Both the position numbers and the translations under genes were made by a program. Shown piece after piece: positions 49,133 through 61,152 of a stretch of 64,000 nt of DNA. The notes beneath the pieces are model-generated. The model was not told the origin of the DNA. It did not search any database and was given only the letters and a program-made list of their open reading frames with translations. Each line of letters opens with the position of its first letter. The first letter of the stretch is position 1. Origin of the DNA: Aristolochia californica (lineage: Eukaryota; Streptophyta; Magnoliopsida; Piperales; Aristolochiaceae). The DNA is taken from positions 20,445,227 through 20,509,226 of the forward strand of contig JARWKL010000012.1 in assembly GCA_029961685.1 (NCBI GenBank), in the 5' to 3' direction.

Positions 49133-51264
49133 TGGTATCAGAGCAGGATAAACACTTAATTGAAATCAAAATCCACTTGAATTTAAAAAAGATTAAATGA
49201 CATCTCAAGATAAATTGCTCATTCCCAAAGAACAATCCACCAACCATCCTCCTTTGTTCAATGGAACAAACTAAGGATATTGGAAGGTAAGAATTGAATT
49301 ATTCCTTCAATCCATAGATTGGGACATATGGCATGTAACCAAAAATTATCCTTTTGAGCCTCAAAAGCTTGAAAATATCATTCCAGTTGGAAATGAATTC
49401 AATGAGCTGACTAGGGAAGATAAAGAGCGGCTCAATATAAACAATGAGGCAATAAACCTTTTGTTATGTGTCTGACCGAATCAGTTCAATAGAGTCTGCA
49501 CATGTAAGACCTCCAAGAATATTTTGGAAAAATTAGATGTCACACATGAAGGAACCACTAGAGTTAAAGACTCTAGAATTAGCTTGGTGATAGCCCAATA
49601 CAATGAATTGAAAATGAAACTAGGTGAGTCAATAGCTGATATGAACTCTAGGTTCACTCATATAATTAATGAGTTGAATATCCTAGGAGAAGAGATTTCC
49701 TTGTATAGACAAAACAACAAGTTTCTCAAGGCACTTCCAAAGTCATGGGACATGAGGAAGACCATTATTCGTAATGCGAACTTTAGATCTATAAGGTTGA
49801 AAAAGCTACTAGGAATCCTTCTCACATATGAGATGGAACCTCAAGATGTTGAGAAAGAGCAACCCAAAAGAAAAACGATTGCTCTTATGGCCAAGATGAG
49901 TGTTGAAAGCAACTCTAGTGAAGAAAACTCTAGTGAAGAAAACTCTAATGAGATGTGTTTTATAACTGGACATCTTCGAAGAATTTATAGGAAAAAGAAG
50001 AATTTTAGAAAAGGCAACTCAAAATGACAAATTTTATAAGAAAGTTGATGTTTGTTTTGAGTGTGGGAAACCAGAAGATAGAAGGGACAATTGTCTAAAC
50101 CTTGAAGGATGAACCCCTTCTACAAGCAAAGATCCAAAGAAAAACAAGAAGAGGGTCTTGATATCAGCTTGGGATGTCATGGATGAAGAGTCTAGCAACT
50201 GGAAAGAAGAAGAAAGCAGTTGGACTCTTGAAAATTGAAGATAATGATGATGAGTCTACCACTTCCGTAGTGGTAAGTGACTCGAACTATGAAATTAAAC
50301 TTGAATTACTTTTAGAAAAGTCTATTCATACTCTAAAAACATACAAAGAAAAAATTCAATGCTCAATTACACGGGATTGAAAAGCTCAAGGAAGAATTTG
50401 TCATATTGAAGGAGGCGAATGAAAGCTCTATAGCAAATGCCTCAAGACAAAGTGTATTGATAGACAAGCTATCATGGGATAGACTTGCATTTGAGAAGAA
50501 GAGTCTAGACTTAGAGCAACAACTCAAACTTCTATCTCTCAAATTCACACCCAAGAGGAAAGTTGGGAAGAACAAGAAAAATAAAATCAAGAAGTTCTCT
50601 CCCATTCTTCATATTAGATGCCTCTATTTTAATAAGATGAGTCAATATGCCCACATGTGCAAAGTTAAGAATGAAAATGGTGTAAAAAAACTTGGGCACC
50701 AAAATCAATCGAATAAGTTGTCGTAACCCATTAGAACTTGGGCAAAAAAATTTGAAAGCGCAAATCATTTAGCGCTTCAAAAATCATGTCAAAAGAACTC
50801 AACCTAAAATGGATCTCTAAGGGTTAAACTTTTCATGACGTAGGTTTGTCTCCGAGCCAAGGCATCGATAAATGTTTGGATTTTGGATAGTGGTTGCTCG
50901 AGGCACATGACCAGGATAAGAAAAAGTTCGTTGAACTCAATCCCAAAGATGGAGGTCGTTTAACTTTGGAGACAATAACAAAGGTAACTTAAAAGGAATA
51001 GGTAAAATTGGTACCTCAACCTCTTTCATACCCGATGTGTATTATGTAGAAGGGTTGATGCATGACTTACTTAGCTTTTGTCAATTTTGTGATAAAGGAA
51101 ACAAATTTTTATTTGAAAAGGACAAATGCTTAATAAAGAATGAAAATGATGAACTAGTTCTAGAGGGACATAGAAATAGGAATCTCTATGTAGTGAACAT
51201 AGTTAATTTACTGTCAACTAGTGCCATTTGTTTGGGTGCAAAAATCAATGAATCTTTGTTATAG
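49133..51264 (+). pseudogene. Large copia element relic: primer site, gag, zinc knuckle and protease
   Basis: A perfect primer site, TGGTATCAGAGC (49133-49144), follows a probable LTR ending TAGGCCAACA. A gag of UBN2 type then runs from 49200, with stops at about 49274 and 49473; its best open part is 49524-50027, with the LTYEM-type C-terminal region. Two knuckle-like pieces follow: a damaged one at about 50055-50100 and CLYFNKMSQYAHMC near 50620. The protease motif WILDSGCSRHMT is at 50880-50916, then a pre-integrase piece at 51037-51264. No integrase or RT follows. It lies between the two copies of duplication II. Confidence 0.8.
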
Positions 51265-51737
51265 CATAAGAGACTAGGATATTAAAAGTAGGGTTTATTA
51301 TGATATGAAAATCAGTGAACAAACTTCAACCAATCAAAAACCAAGTAATTAAATCATATATTAAAAAATTCTTAGCTTTAAGTGAAAACCTTTGGCAAAA
51401 TAACCTTTTCTTGAACTTTTGGAAGGTTTAGAACCTTCAAATCACTATGGGAGCACTTGGGACCTTTTGAATTCGTATAGGAAAGAATGTCTCAAAGTTT
51501 GGGATGAGATTCGTATATATAACACAATTCCCAACATAAAAAAAACTAATTTTGGATTTTTGAAAAAACAAGTGAAAACTAGAACCAAAAATTATGAAAA
51601 ATAATCAATAAATCCTATTTTATTGCTAAATATGTGATCAATTTCAGGACTTGTAATCAAGAAAAATTTAATACGTCAAAAACTGGAATTTATCCATTTT
51701 ATTTTTAAAATTCTTGAAACTATGAAATTCATGAAAC
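51265..51737. other. No recognised feature
   Basis: AT-rich; ends at the left edge of duplication copy B. Confidence 0.3.
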
Positions 51738-52379
51738 TAGGATAATTGGGTTAATTAATTAAGGTGGATAAGGTAAGAATGAACTAATTTGTTTGTGGTT
51801 AATGTCCAAATGTTGCGTTTTATATCTTATAATTTCAAATAAGATTTTTTGAATGCAACAATTTCTAATATGTTTGAAGTCCATTAAAAGTAGGGGTATA
51901 GGAAAATCAATACTTAAGTTAAAATAATTATTAAAAAGAAAAAAGCGCTGACTTTTCCCCTTTGTATTGCATGTTGAGGTGAAATCTTCCCCCCCAATCA
52001 CATAGGAAAATTCAATAAGTGAACCCTTTCCCTCCTCTTATGTGGATGGGATGGGGCTTAATCTTGCGCTAGAGAATGGAGAGTCTCTCTCATTGGTCTT
52101 AGGAGTCGAAACCAACCTCAATGGATTTTGAACAAAATAGTGATAATAATCACAAAAGAGGGTAATGCATATCACTCAAAAGACAACAATAAAAACCCAA
52201 AGGGTACCAATAGAAAAGTCTTAAGGGGTTAGCCTAAGAGGGTAAACAAGAGTAAAACAAGGATGGTAGGAGGAATGCAATCGAGTAAAAGGGAAATGGA
52301 GGATTAAAGGAAGAAAAAATAACCATTACCGTAATAAGAAAGAGACTGTAATGTAGTACTGAAATAACTTAACAAATTT

Positions 52380-53732
52380 GACCAAGTATAACCCAAGAGG
52401 GAGATTAAAAATAGTTTCTCTATGAACATGATGATCAAGGAAACTTAAAAAAAAATCCTATAAAAAAGTTCTGAGATGGAACATCATACTGGAATTTTTT
52501 TAAATATTGACTTCTCATATAAAGCAATTAATTTTAGCACAAATTGACCAATTTGGAAAGAAAATAATGAATAGATAAATTATGGAATAAGAGAGATTTA
52601 GGACATTATTATTTGTAATTTAGAAAAAATTTCTAACTCAAATTTCAGATTTTGTAAAAAAGGAAACTAAACTCATAATGGGAAAAACTTCTCTTAAGGA
52701 AACTAATGTAATGTGACATCAAACAAAATAAAATTGTAAGGAAGGAAAGATGCCAAATTTAGTAAAATCTTGACTAGATTTTAAAAATAAACAGGAAACT
52801 TAACCAACATTAGCAACTAAAAAAATGAAGCAAAAAATTCGGCTTAAATTCGAATTTTCGTATCCAACAGGATAAGAACATGACCTTTGATTTTTCTAAT
52901 ATGGATATCTCTCTAGAAAAATCAGATTGAGAAACGATTTATTGGGATAGAGAGTAGACACATATCTTTCTTTTGAGATAATTTTCAAAATAAATTCTCA
53001 GGCATGTTGGTACAAATCGTTCAAAAAGTTGATGCTTTATGTTGCATCACGAAACTTTTCTGTTGCTTGACCTCTGTTGCTTTATATGTCAATTTATCTT
53101 TGTAAAAAAAAGCTAATTCCATCAATTTTTTTTTTAGTTGAAAACTAAACTCAAAGATCTTTCCAATGGTATATAATTTTTTATATAAAAATTATGGTAA
53201 AAGAGGTAAGAAAAGCACTAAACACTGGAATTGGAAGAGAAACTAAAGGAAACTAGAAAATCTTTTTTTTTTTCTTTTTCTTCTTCATCTTCTTCCTCCC
53301 TTTCTTCTCCATCTTCTTCTCCTTTTCCATGTTAGATCATTGCACGCTCTGATACCATGATGATTTCTAGGGTCAACACATAAACATAAAAGATCTCAAG
53401 GGAAGGAGAGAAGAGAGGAACTCTAGCTCCTGTACGAGAGGAGAGAAGAAACCAAAGGAGATAAAGAAGAGGAAAAGAGAGAGGGGTATATGGATGAATT
53501 TGAGCTAAGAGAAAGATACTTGAATGTTCTACCCCATGCCTTGAGGTTGTATTTATAGTTGTGGAAATGTGTTTACAATAACTATAATGCTCTTAGGGCT
53601 ACATGCTTCAAAAGAAAAAATACATGAGAGGATATACACCAGCTTTTATAATTACAATTCTATGTCATTTGTATGAAATTTGTCCTTATTTACTAGCCAT
53701 GCCACCCCTACACACATCAGTGTCTTTTAACA
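52380..53732 (-). mobile_element. Family-A element remnant with 5' LTR (copy B)
   Basis: Duplicate of the remnant at 42330-43687. LTR 53358-53732 is also 375 bp, with the primer site at 53342-53357 (minus). Confidence 0.75.
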
Positions 53733-55284
53733 TGAAGAGTTGATTGAAGCAGCTGAAGCAAGGGGAGCAAGAGTGGCAGGCACAAAAAGAAATTCCGTAT
53801 ATCTAACAACTATTGATATAGATAGTAATGGCCCAAATTAGAAAGATGGCTTCTCGAATTGATGGACAAAAGGAGGTAGTGGCTCACAAGATCTAATTTT
53901 GTAGGGTTTTTCATGCATTTTTAGGTATTTTTATGCACATTGCCAAAAAAATTTGAGTCAGTGAACTTTTTATATCAATGAATTTGTGTCACATTTTCTA
54001 TTACTTAATTGTATATTTTACGATGTTAAAATTTTTAAAGAGAGAAACAAAAAAAATATAAAAATAATTAAATAAGATTATATAAAAATTAATAAAATTC
54101 AAAATTCTACCAATGAAAAGTTTGTCATACGAAACCAAATCACGATGACTAACAAAATATTTGTTATTGGATACATCTTCTGTAAGCAAATTCTATTTCT
54201 TTATTAGAACATTTCTTCCCAATTTTCATTGTCTAAAAGTATTCTTCCCTTGACGACTTGTGGTCAAGAACGGTTTTGCATATGTGAGAGTCTAAAAATA
54301 TTCTGCCCTTGATGAGATAATATTGTGGTCAAGAAAAATTTTACATATGTGAGAGAGAAGGGGTAATCCTATTCCAACGACCTTTTGGTCTGTTTTTACT
54401 TATCCTTCAATAATTTTTGAAGGACAAGTCTCCAAGGAGATATACCTTTACAGGATATGGAGGAGCATTAATGCTCTTTTATCTGTTTCTAGAATTGGCC
54501 CAATCTATTAATTAATGGTAATCAAGAAAGATTGGTAAAGCAATCTAGCATTCAGAATTGCCTTAGAGAGTTAGATGCCATTCCTGTTAACCGTTTTTAT
54601 GAGAAACGATTTTCTCATTAACGTGGTCTCAAACTTCTGGCAGTTGCAACTTCCGACAGTTGCAACTCCCTCGGTAACACGAAGCCATGAATAACCTTGA
54701 TGGGAGGTTGGCTTTAGTTAATGGTGTTCGGTCCCCTGTCTCGTCACGCAAGCTCCTTCAGTTGAGCCATCGCCATGAGTGCTCAGAGATTGGAAGCGCC
54801 GAACAGAGAATAGAATTTGAAGCGTATGGAGGGAGGTATGATTTGGCTTCCATTTAATTTATATGATGAATTTCATGTTGTTATTAGAAATTCATGTTTA
54901 AGGCTTACAGTTGGTATCAGAGCAGACCTCTGATCTAGCGTTTCGGTTCCATTTGAGCTTAAATTTAAAAGCACTGTTTTTGTTTTTTAAACAAATTCTA
55001 TGCGGTCTCTGTATGCTCCCCGTTTTCGGGAACCGGGGCTCTAGCATCGGCGACAACCAGAGTCGAGCATGACGCCGGCACCTGCGACCATTCTGCACGA
55101 TTTGTCGGTGTTGACATTTTATAAAAACATATGGTGCCGATAGTCTCTATCCGCTCTCGGTGCGGGACTGTCGGCGGCTCTCTCGTGATGCCTTAGAGCG
55201 TCGGAGCTGTAGCGCCGACACCGGTGACCATTTCGACAGGTTTGCTGGCGTCGACGACTTGAAAGAACGCCGACAAACATTTTT

Positions 55285-55325
55285 CTGCGCGCGGCTGGAG
55301 GTTGAAGACGACCTCCAGCGCGCAG
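55285..55325 (+). repeat. Long perfect-arm hairpin in the copia leader
   Basis: 15 paired bases in two blocks (8 and 7) with a 3-base bulge and an 8-base loop. The arms are GC-rich, so folding in RNA would be stable. Retroelement leaders carry packaging and dimer signals, and this is a candidate. Confidence 0.8.
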
Positions 55326-55536
55326 AATCATGTAAATTAAAATCATAAGGTATTTTTGTAAATACTGGACGAGTTGGCTCAGGATGAGTCTTCTGCGACA
55401 CGCCATTCCAACTCGGCAACCGCAACTCAGGTCGGGTTGACTCGATGAAAAAAAAAACAACGTCGAGTCGACTCGGACAAGTTGAGTTGGCTCGTCGTTC
55501 CTGGACCGAGCCGACTCGGTAGTTGTTATTGATTTT

Positions 55537-55603
55537 GCGCCAGCGGGATTCGAACCCCCGCGGTGGCATATTCATTTGCGCCAGTGACCATTAGGCCACT
55601 GGC
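55537..55603 (-). other. tRNA-like unit with A and B boxes (SINE head or tRNA pseudogene)
   Basis: On the minus strand, TGGCCTAATGG (55588-55598) fits the pol III A box and GGTTCGAATCC (55546-55556) is a perfect B box, 31 bases apart. The ends GCCAG and CTGGC can pair like an acceptor stem. At 67 nt it is shorter than a normal tRNA, and no good anticodon arm is seen. A T run at about 55447-55458 (minus strand) could end a pol III transcript or a SINE tail of about 160 bp. It lies antisense in the copia leader. Confidence 0.5.
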
Positions 55604-56411
55604 TGTCAACTGTTATGTATATAGGAAATTTTAGATTTATTTCCTGTTACAGTTTTTATGCATTTTTTGGCATATATGTAAATGCATGAAATTAAAGTTA
55701 TGCATAATATTATAGTTTTTAATTATGCATATCTGATGAGAATATTTTGTGCATAATGATAACATGTTAGTGTAAGTTACAATTATGCAATTCATGCTAT
55801 TCTCATACATTTATGAGATTTAATGTCTAGTGATCCATATAATTTTTATTAATTAGAGAATAGCCACAACATCTTTAACTTAATAAAAATTATATATTAT
55901 GATTAGGATCACATAAAGAATATTAGACATTAATTATAACTAATTTTACTTGATATAATAAATTTTATGCCACAAGAATTTTTTTTATATTTGAGTTTAT
56001 TAGTTAGGATAAAATATCAAGTTATTCATAATTTACCCACAAGGATTATAAATTCATAAATAATTTGATAGTTTTATTATAAAGAAAAAGTAGAAATTAA
56101 TTATAATTAATTATACTTAATATTATAAATTTTATCCCACAGGAACTTTTATTATATTTGAGTATATTAATTAGGATAAAATATCAAATTATTCATAATT
56201 TTCCCACAGGAATTATGAATTCATAAATAATTTGATAGTTTTATCATCAAGTTTACTCATAAAGAATATTGAATCTGCTTGAATTAAAAAACATTTAGCC
56301 CACATGCAATGTTTTTTATGTCAATTGATTTTATTTTTAAGCATGATTTACATTGGTAAAGCATGATATTTTATTCAAGCCTCAATTTTAACATCAACAT
56401 GTAATTTGTAA

Positions 56412-59400
56412 TTTTATGCAGTTGTACAACCTGCACATTTCTCTGATATTCGTTGTGATATCCCTGATCTTAAGGGAGATAACTATAAGGTCTGGAAAGA
56501 GAGAATACTTCTTCATTTAGGGTGGATGGACATAGATTATGCTATTAGGAAAGACGAACCACCCGTAATTATTGATACTAGCACTGCAGCTGAAATTATA
56601 CTTTATGAACGATGGGAGCGATCTAATCGCCTCAGTGTAATGTTCATTATGACTAAAATTGCTGTTGGTATTCGTGGATCTGTTGAGCAGTATGACAATG
56701 TCAAAGACTTGTTGAAAGTCATTGATGCTCAATTTATCACTTCAGATAAGGCATTAGCAAGCACCCTAATCATGAAGTTCTCAACCCTAAAGCACACCAG
56801 TATGAGAGGTGTGCGTGAGCACATCATGCAAATGAGGGATATTGGGCTCAATTAAAAAATCTTGTGGTTGATATGTCAGAATCTTTCGTGGTGCATTACA
56901 TCCTGAATTCCCTTCTGCACCAATATGGACCCTTCAAAATCTCGTATAACACACAGAAAGGTAAATGGTTAGTTAATGAACTTTTGACCATGTGTGTTCA
57001 AGAGGAAGGGAGTCTGGTAATGGAATAAGGAGAAAGTGTCATGATGACAACACATGGAAAGGGCAAGTATCAAGCCAAACAAAAAGGGAAGGGTAAAATA
57101 CCCCCTCAAGCTGGTATTAAGAAAGATTCCAAGTGTTTCTTCTGTAAAAAGAAGGGACACATGAAGAAGGAATGCGCCAAGTTTCAGAAATGGTTTGCTG
57201 ACAAAGGTACACCAACCTCATTTGTTTCTTATGAATCTAATATGGTTAATGTCAATAATTACACTTGGTGGATTGATTCTGGATCAACAATCCACATCTC
57301 GAATTCCTTGTAGGGTTTGCAAAACCTAAGGAAACCAGTGGGAAGTGAGCGTCAAATATTCTTAGGAGATCAGATGAGCTCACATGTGGAAGCTATAGGA
57401 ACTTGCTATTTAACTTTAAGTAGTGGCTTTGTTTTAAAATTAGAAAAGACCTTTTATGTTCCAAGTTTCTCTAGCAGTTTCAAGGCTTGTACCTTATGGA
57501 TATTCTTTTAACTTTTTATTCTCATCCTTCAGTTTATATTATAAGTCTGATTGTGTTGGGAATGGTACATTGTTTGATGGTCTTTATAGCATTATTTTAC
57601 AAAACAATGCCACTTATGGTTCAATGCATGTTCACACTGGTCATAAAAGAGGTGTTATTAATAAGGATTCCTCTACATTATGGCACCGGAGATTAGGTCA
57701 TATCTCCATATATAGAATTAAAAGATTAGTGAATAAAGGGGTACTTAATACTTGGATTTTACTGATTTTGAGACTTGTGTAGACTGCATTAAGGGAAAGC
57801 AGACTAACAAGTCAAAGAAAGGTGCCAATAGGAGTTCAACCATATTAGAGATCATACATACTGATATATGTAGTCCAGACATGGACTCACATGGTCAGAA
57901 ATACTTCATCTCTTTTATAGATGATTCATCACGATACATGTATCTCTACATGCTTTATAACAAGTATGAAGCATTAGATGCCTTTAAGATCTTTAAGGCT
58001 GAAGTAGAGACACAATGCTGTAAGCAAATTAAGATCGTGAGATCAGATAGAGGTGGAGATACTCTGGTAGATACACAGAGAATGGACAAGCACCTGGGCC
58101 ATTTGCAAAGTTTCTTCAAGAACATGGGATTGTTGCCCAATATACCATGCATGGTTCTCCGGACCAAAATGGTGCAGCAGAAAGAAGAAACCGAATATTA
58201 TTAGGCATGGTGCGTAGTATGCTTAGCAACTCCAATCTTCCTAGATCCTTGTGGCCTGAAGCACTTAAGACGACAATGTATATATTAAACCAAGTTCCAA
58301 CCAAGGCTGTTCCAAAAACGCCATTTGAATTATGGCAAGGTTGGAAATGAGTTTGCGACATATGTGCGTTTGGGGATGCCCGTCTGAAGTGAGAATTTAT
58401 AATCCACAAGAGAAGAAGTTGGACCCAAGGACCATTTGTGGGTATTTTATTGGATATGCTAAAAGGTCTAAAGGTTACAGATTTTACTGTCTATCTCACA
58501 ACACTAGGATTGTGGAATCAAGAAATGCAAAATTTCTTGAAAATGACTTGATCAGTGAGAGGAATCCAACTCGGAGCATAGTTTTTGAGAAGGATTATTC
58601 AGAATTTCAACCTTCCACCTCAAGTGATAGATTGATTATTGTTCATAGCACCCCTCAAGTACAAACTGGTGTTGAATAACCAATCATTGAAGTTTCACAA
58701 ATTGCTGACAACATTCCAGTAGATTAGGTACTTCAAGAGTTGCCAAGCACTTTTGAACAACTAGTTGAACCACTTACTTCTCAGGAAAATGATGGTTCTA
58801 CATTAAGAAGATCTACTAGACTTAGGAGATCAACAATTCCTGATGATTATATTGTGTATCTGCAAGAATCTGACATTGGAACTGCCAACGATCCCATGTA
58901 TTTTTCAGAAGCCATGAGTTGCAAAGAATCAAAATTATGGTACAATGCCATGAAGGAAGAGATGAATTCTATGAAGAGTAATGACGTCTGGGATCTTGTT
59001 GAGTTGCCTAGTGGATTTAAAGCCATCGGATGTAAATGGGTCTTTAAAACAAAGAAAGACTTATTTAGCAACATTGAGCGATACAAGGCAAGACTCGTTG
59101 CTAAGGGATTCACTCAGAAAGAAGGAATTGATTACAAAGAAACTTTTTTCTCCTGTATCTAAGAAAGATTCCTTGCGCATTATTTTGGCATTAGTAGCCC
59201 ATTTTGAGTTAGAGTTGCAACAAATGGATGTGAAAACGGTATTTCTTAATGGAGATCTAGAGGAGGAGGTTTACATGAAACAACCTAAAGGATTCCTCTC
59301 TAGTGATGGTGACCAATTGGTTTGCAAGCTAAAAAAGTCAATATATGGATTAAAACAAGCATCCTGCCAATGGTATTTGAAATTCCATAATGTAATTTCT

Positions 59401-60462
59401 TCATTCGGGTTTGTAGAAAACATTATAGAACAATGTATATATCGGAAGGTCAGTGGGAGTAAAATCTGTTTTCTTGTTTTATATGTGGATGATATTTTGT
59501 TAGCAACTAATGATAAGGGTTTTCTACATGAGGTGAAACAATTTCTCTCTAACAATTTTGATATGAAGGATATGGGTGAGGCATCTTATGTCAATGGCAT
59601 TAAGATTCATAGAGACAAATTTTGAGGTATCTTAGGTCTGTCTCAGGAAACCTGTATTAATATAGTGTTAGAGAGATTTCAGATGAAGAGTTGTTCACCA
59701 AGTGTAGCTCCCAGTGTGAAGGGTAATAGGTTTAATTTGAACCAATGCCCAAAGAACGACCCTGAAAGGGAACAAATGAAGGACATTCCATATACTTCTG
59801 TTGTCGAAAGCCTAATGTATGTTCAAGTCTGTACTAGACATGATATTGCATTTGCTGTTGGGATGTTGGGGCGATATCAGAGTAATCCCGGGTTAGACCA
59901 CTGGAGAGTTGCAAAGAAAGTAATGAGGTACCTTCAAGGAACCAAAGACTACATGTTGATGTATAGGCGGATGGACAATTTAGAAGTCATTGGTTACTCA
60001 GATTCTGACTTTGCTGGTCGTATTGATTCCCGCAAATCAACATCAGGATACATTTTCTTGATGGCCAGTGGAGCAATATCATGGAGGAGTGCCAAATAGA
60101 CTTTGACCGCCACGTCAACTATGGAAACCGAGTTAGTTTCCTATTTTGAGGCTACTTCACATGGTGTATGGCTTAAGAGTTTAATTTCTGGGCTTAGAAT
60201 TATAGATTCTATCTCTAGGCCATTAAGAATATATTGCGATAATTCAGTTGCTGTTTTTATGGCCAAAAACAACAAAAGTGGAAGTCGAATTAAACACATC
60301 GACATAAAGTATTTGGCCATAAGAGAACGTGTTAAAGAAAAGAAAGTGGTTATTGAGCACGTTAGTACTGACTTAATGATCGCAGATCCTTTGACTAAGG
60401 GCATGCCACCGTTTAAATTCAAGGATCATGTTGTCAATATGGGACTTGGTTCCATTATGTAA
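56412..60462 (+). pseudogene. Copia gag-pol polyprotein, multiply frameshifted
   Basis: Gag runs from about 56412 (no clear in-frame ATG; a TTATGCAG just before could be a splice acceptor), with a frameshift near 56850 and a stop at 57026. The zinc knuckle CFFCKKKGHMKKEC is at 57134-57175. Protease WWIDSGSTIH at 57268 is followed by a stop at 57313. GAG-pre-integrase and the integrase zinc pair WHRRLGH...CVDC are at 57680-57790, with a frameshift near 57750. The integrase core has FISFIDDSSRYMY and RSDRGG, with a frameshift near 58070 at the conserved glutamate region. Then follow [13 protein letters not shown], a linker, RT with LVAKGFTQKEGIDY, a frameshift near 59155, LQQMDVKT and YVDD (59482-59493), and RNase H with GYSDSDFAG and a stop at 60100. 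At least five frame breaks make it non-functional. Confidence 0.93.
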
Positions 60463-61152
60463 ATTTTTCATTGTACAAACAATGTTATTTCAGTGAAATT
60501 TTTAATTAATATGATGTTTTTTCTCATATTTATGTGCACTTTAATTTTGAGAAAATTCATCTGTGTTGGACCAAGAGTAAACATAGGGTTTATTCATAAA
60601 GTATAAGTAATACATACATAGTAATACATGGAAGATAATACTTGTCATTAGAGGACCTATCGCCATGATTCATGTATTTATTACTTAAATTCAGATTATC
60701 GATGGGTTTAAGATTATATTAGAAGTTTGGACCAAGTGGGAGAATGTTAACCGTTTTTATGAGAAACGGTTGTCTCATTAACGTGGTCTCAAACTTCTGG
60801 CAGTTGCAACTCCCTCGGTAACACAAAGCCATGAATAACCTTGATGGGAGGTTGGCTTTAGGTAATGGTGTTTGGTCTCCTGTCTCGTCACTCAAGCCCC
60901 TTCAGTTGAACTATCGCCGTGAGTGCTCAGAGATCAGAAGCGCCGAACAGAGAACGGAGTTTGAAGCGTATAGAAGGAGGTATGATTTAGCTTCCGTTTA
61001 ATTTATATGATGAATTTCATGTTGTTATTAGAAATTCATGTTTAAGGCTTACAATTCCAGCTGTGACAAAATTAACCTCTGTAAGCTCAGTTCTATAGAA
61101 GTTAATATACAGTATTCATCTGCACTAAAAAAAGCACTTGTTCATGTAATAA

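Larger units (their letters stand above)
54910..56408 (+). other. Copia leader: GC-rich duplicated module, hairpin, then AT-rich stretch
   Basis: The first 700 bp are GC-rich, the remainder very AT-rich. Two diverged direct modules of about 100 bp (about 55035-55125 and 55165-55275) share GCGCCGACACC/ACGCCGGCACC and a GACCATT...GATTTGTCGG-like core. At 55285-55325, CTGCGCGC...TGGAGGT pairs with ACCTCCA...GCGCGCAG across an 8-base loop. A tRNA-like unit lies antisense at 55537-55603. A further repeat in the AT-rich part has TTTGATAGTTTTAT at about 56060 and 56230. No reading frame is conserved. Confidence 0.7.
54585..61053 (+). mobile_element. Full-length Ty1/copia retrotransposon (6469 bp), coding region decayed
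   Basis: 5' LTR 54585-54909 (325 bp), 3' LTR 60745-61053 (309 bp), both TGTTAACCG...AAGGCTTACA. The 16-bp size difference is one extra copy of a GCAGTTGCAACT-type unit in the 5' LTR. TSD ATTCC is perfect (54580-54584 and 61054-61058), and the empty site is seen in copy A. The primer site TGGTATCAGAGC is at 54912-54923; the purine tract GTGGGAGAA precedes the 3' LTR. Order is gag, protease, integrase, RT, RNase H, that is copia order. A 1.5-kb leader separates primer site and gag. LTRs differ by about 20 substitutions by hand count, mostly transitions. Structure is complete but the polyprotein is broken, so it could move only with enzymes from a relative. Confidence 0.95.

Noticed and set aside
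49524..50027. Host gene of 167 residues
   Set aside because: It is the middle of a copia gag, with the primer site upstream and the protease motif downstream.
55537..55603. A functional tRNA gene
   Set aside because: It is 67 nt long, lacks a convincing anticodon arm and lies inside a retroelement leader.
58116..58409. Minus-strand open frames across the copia integrase and RT
   Set aside because: They are antisense shadows of the degraded polyprotein.
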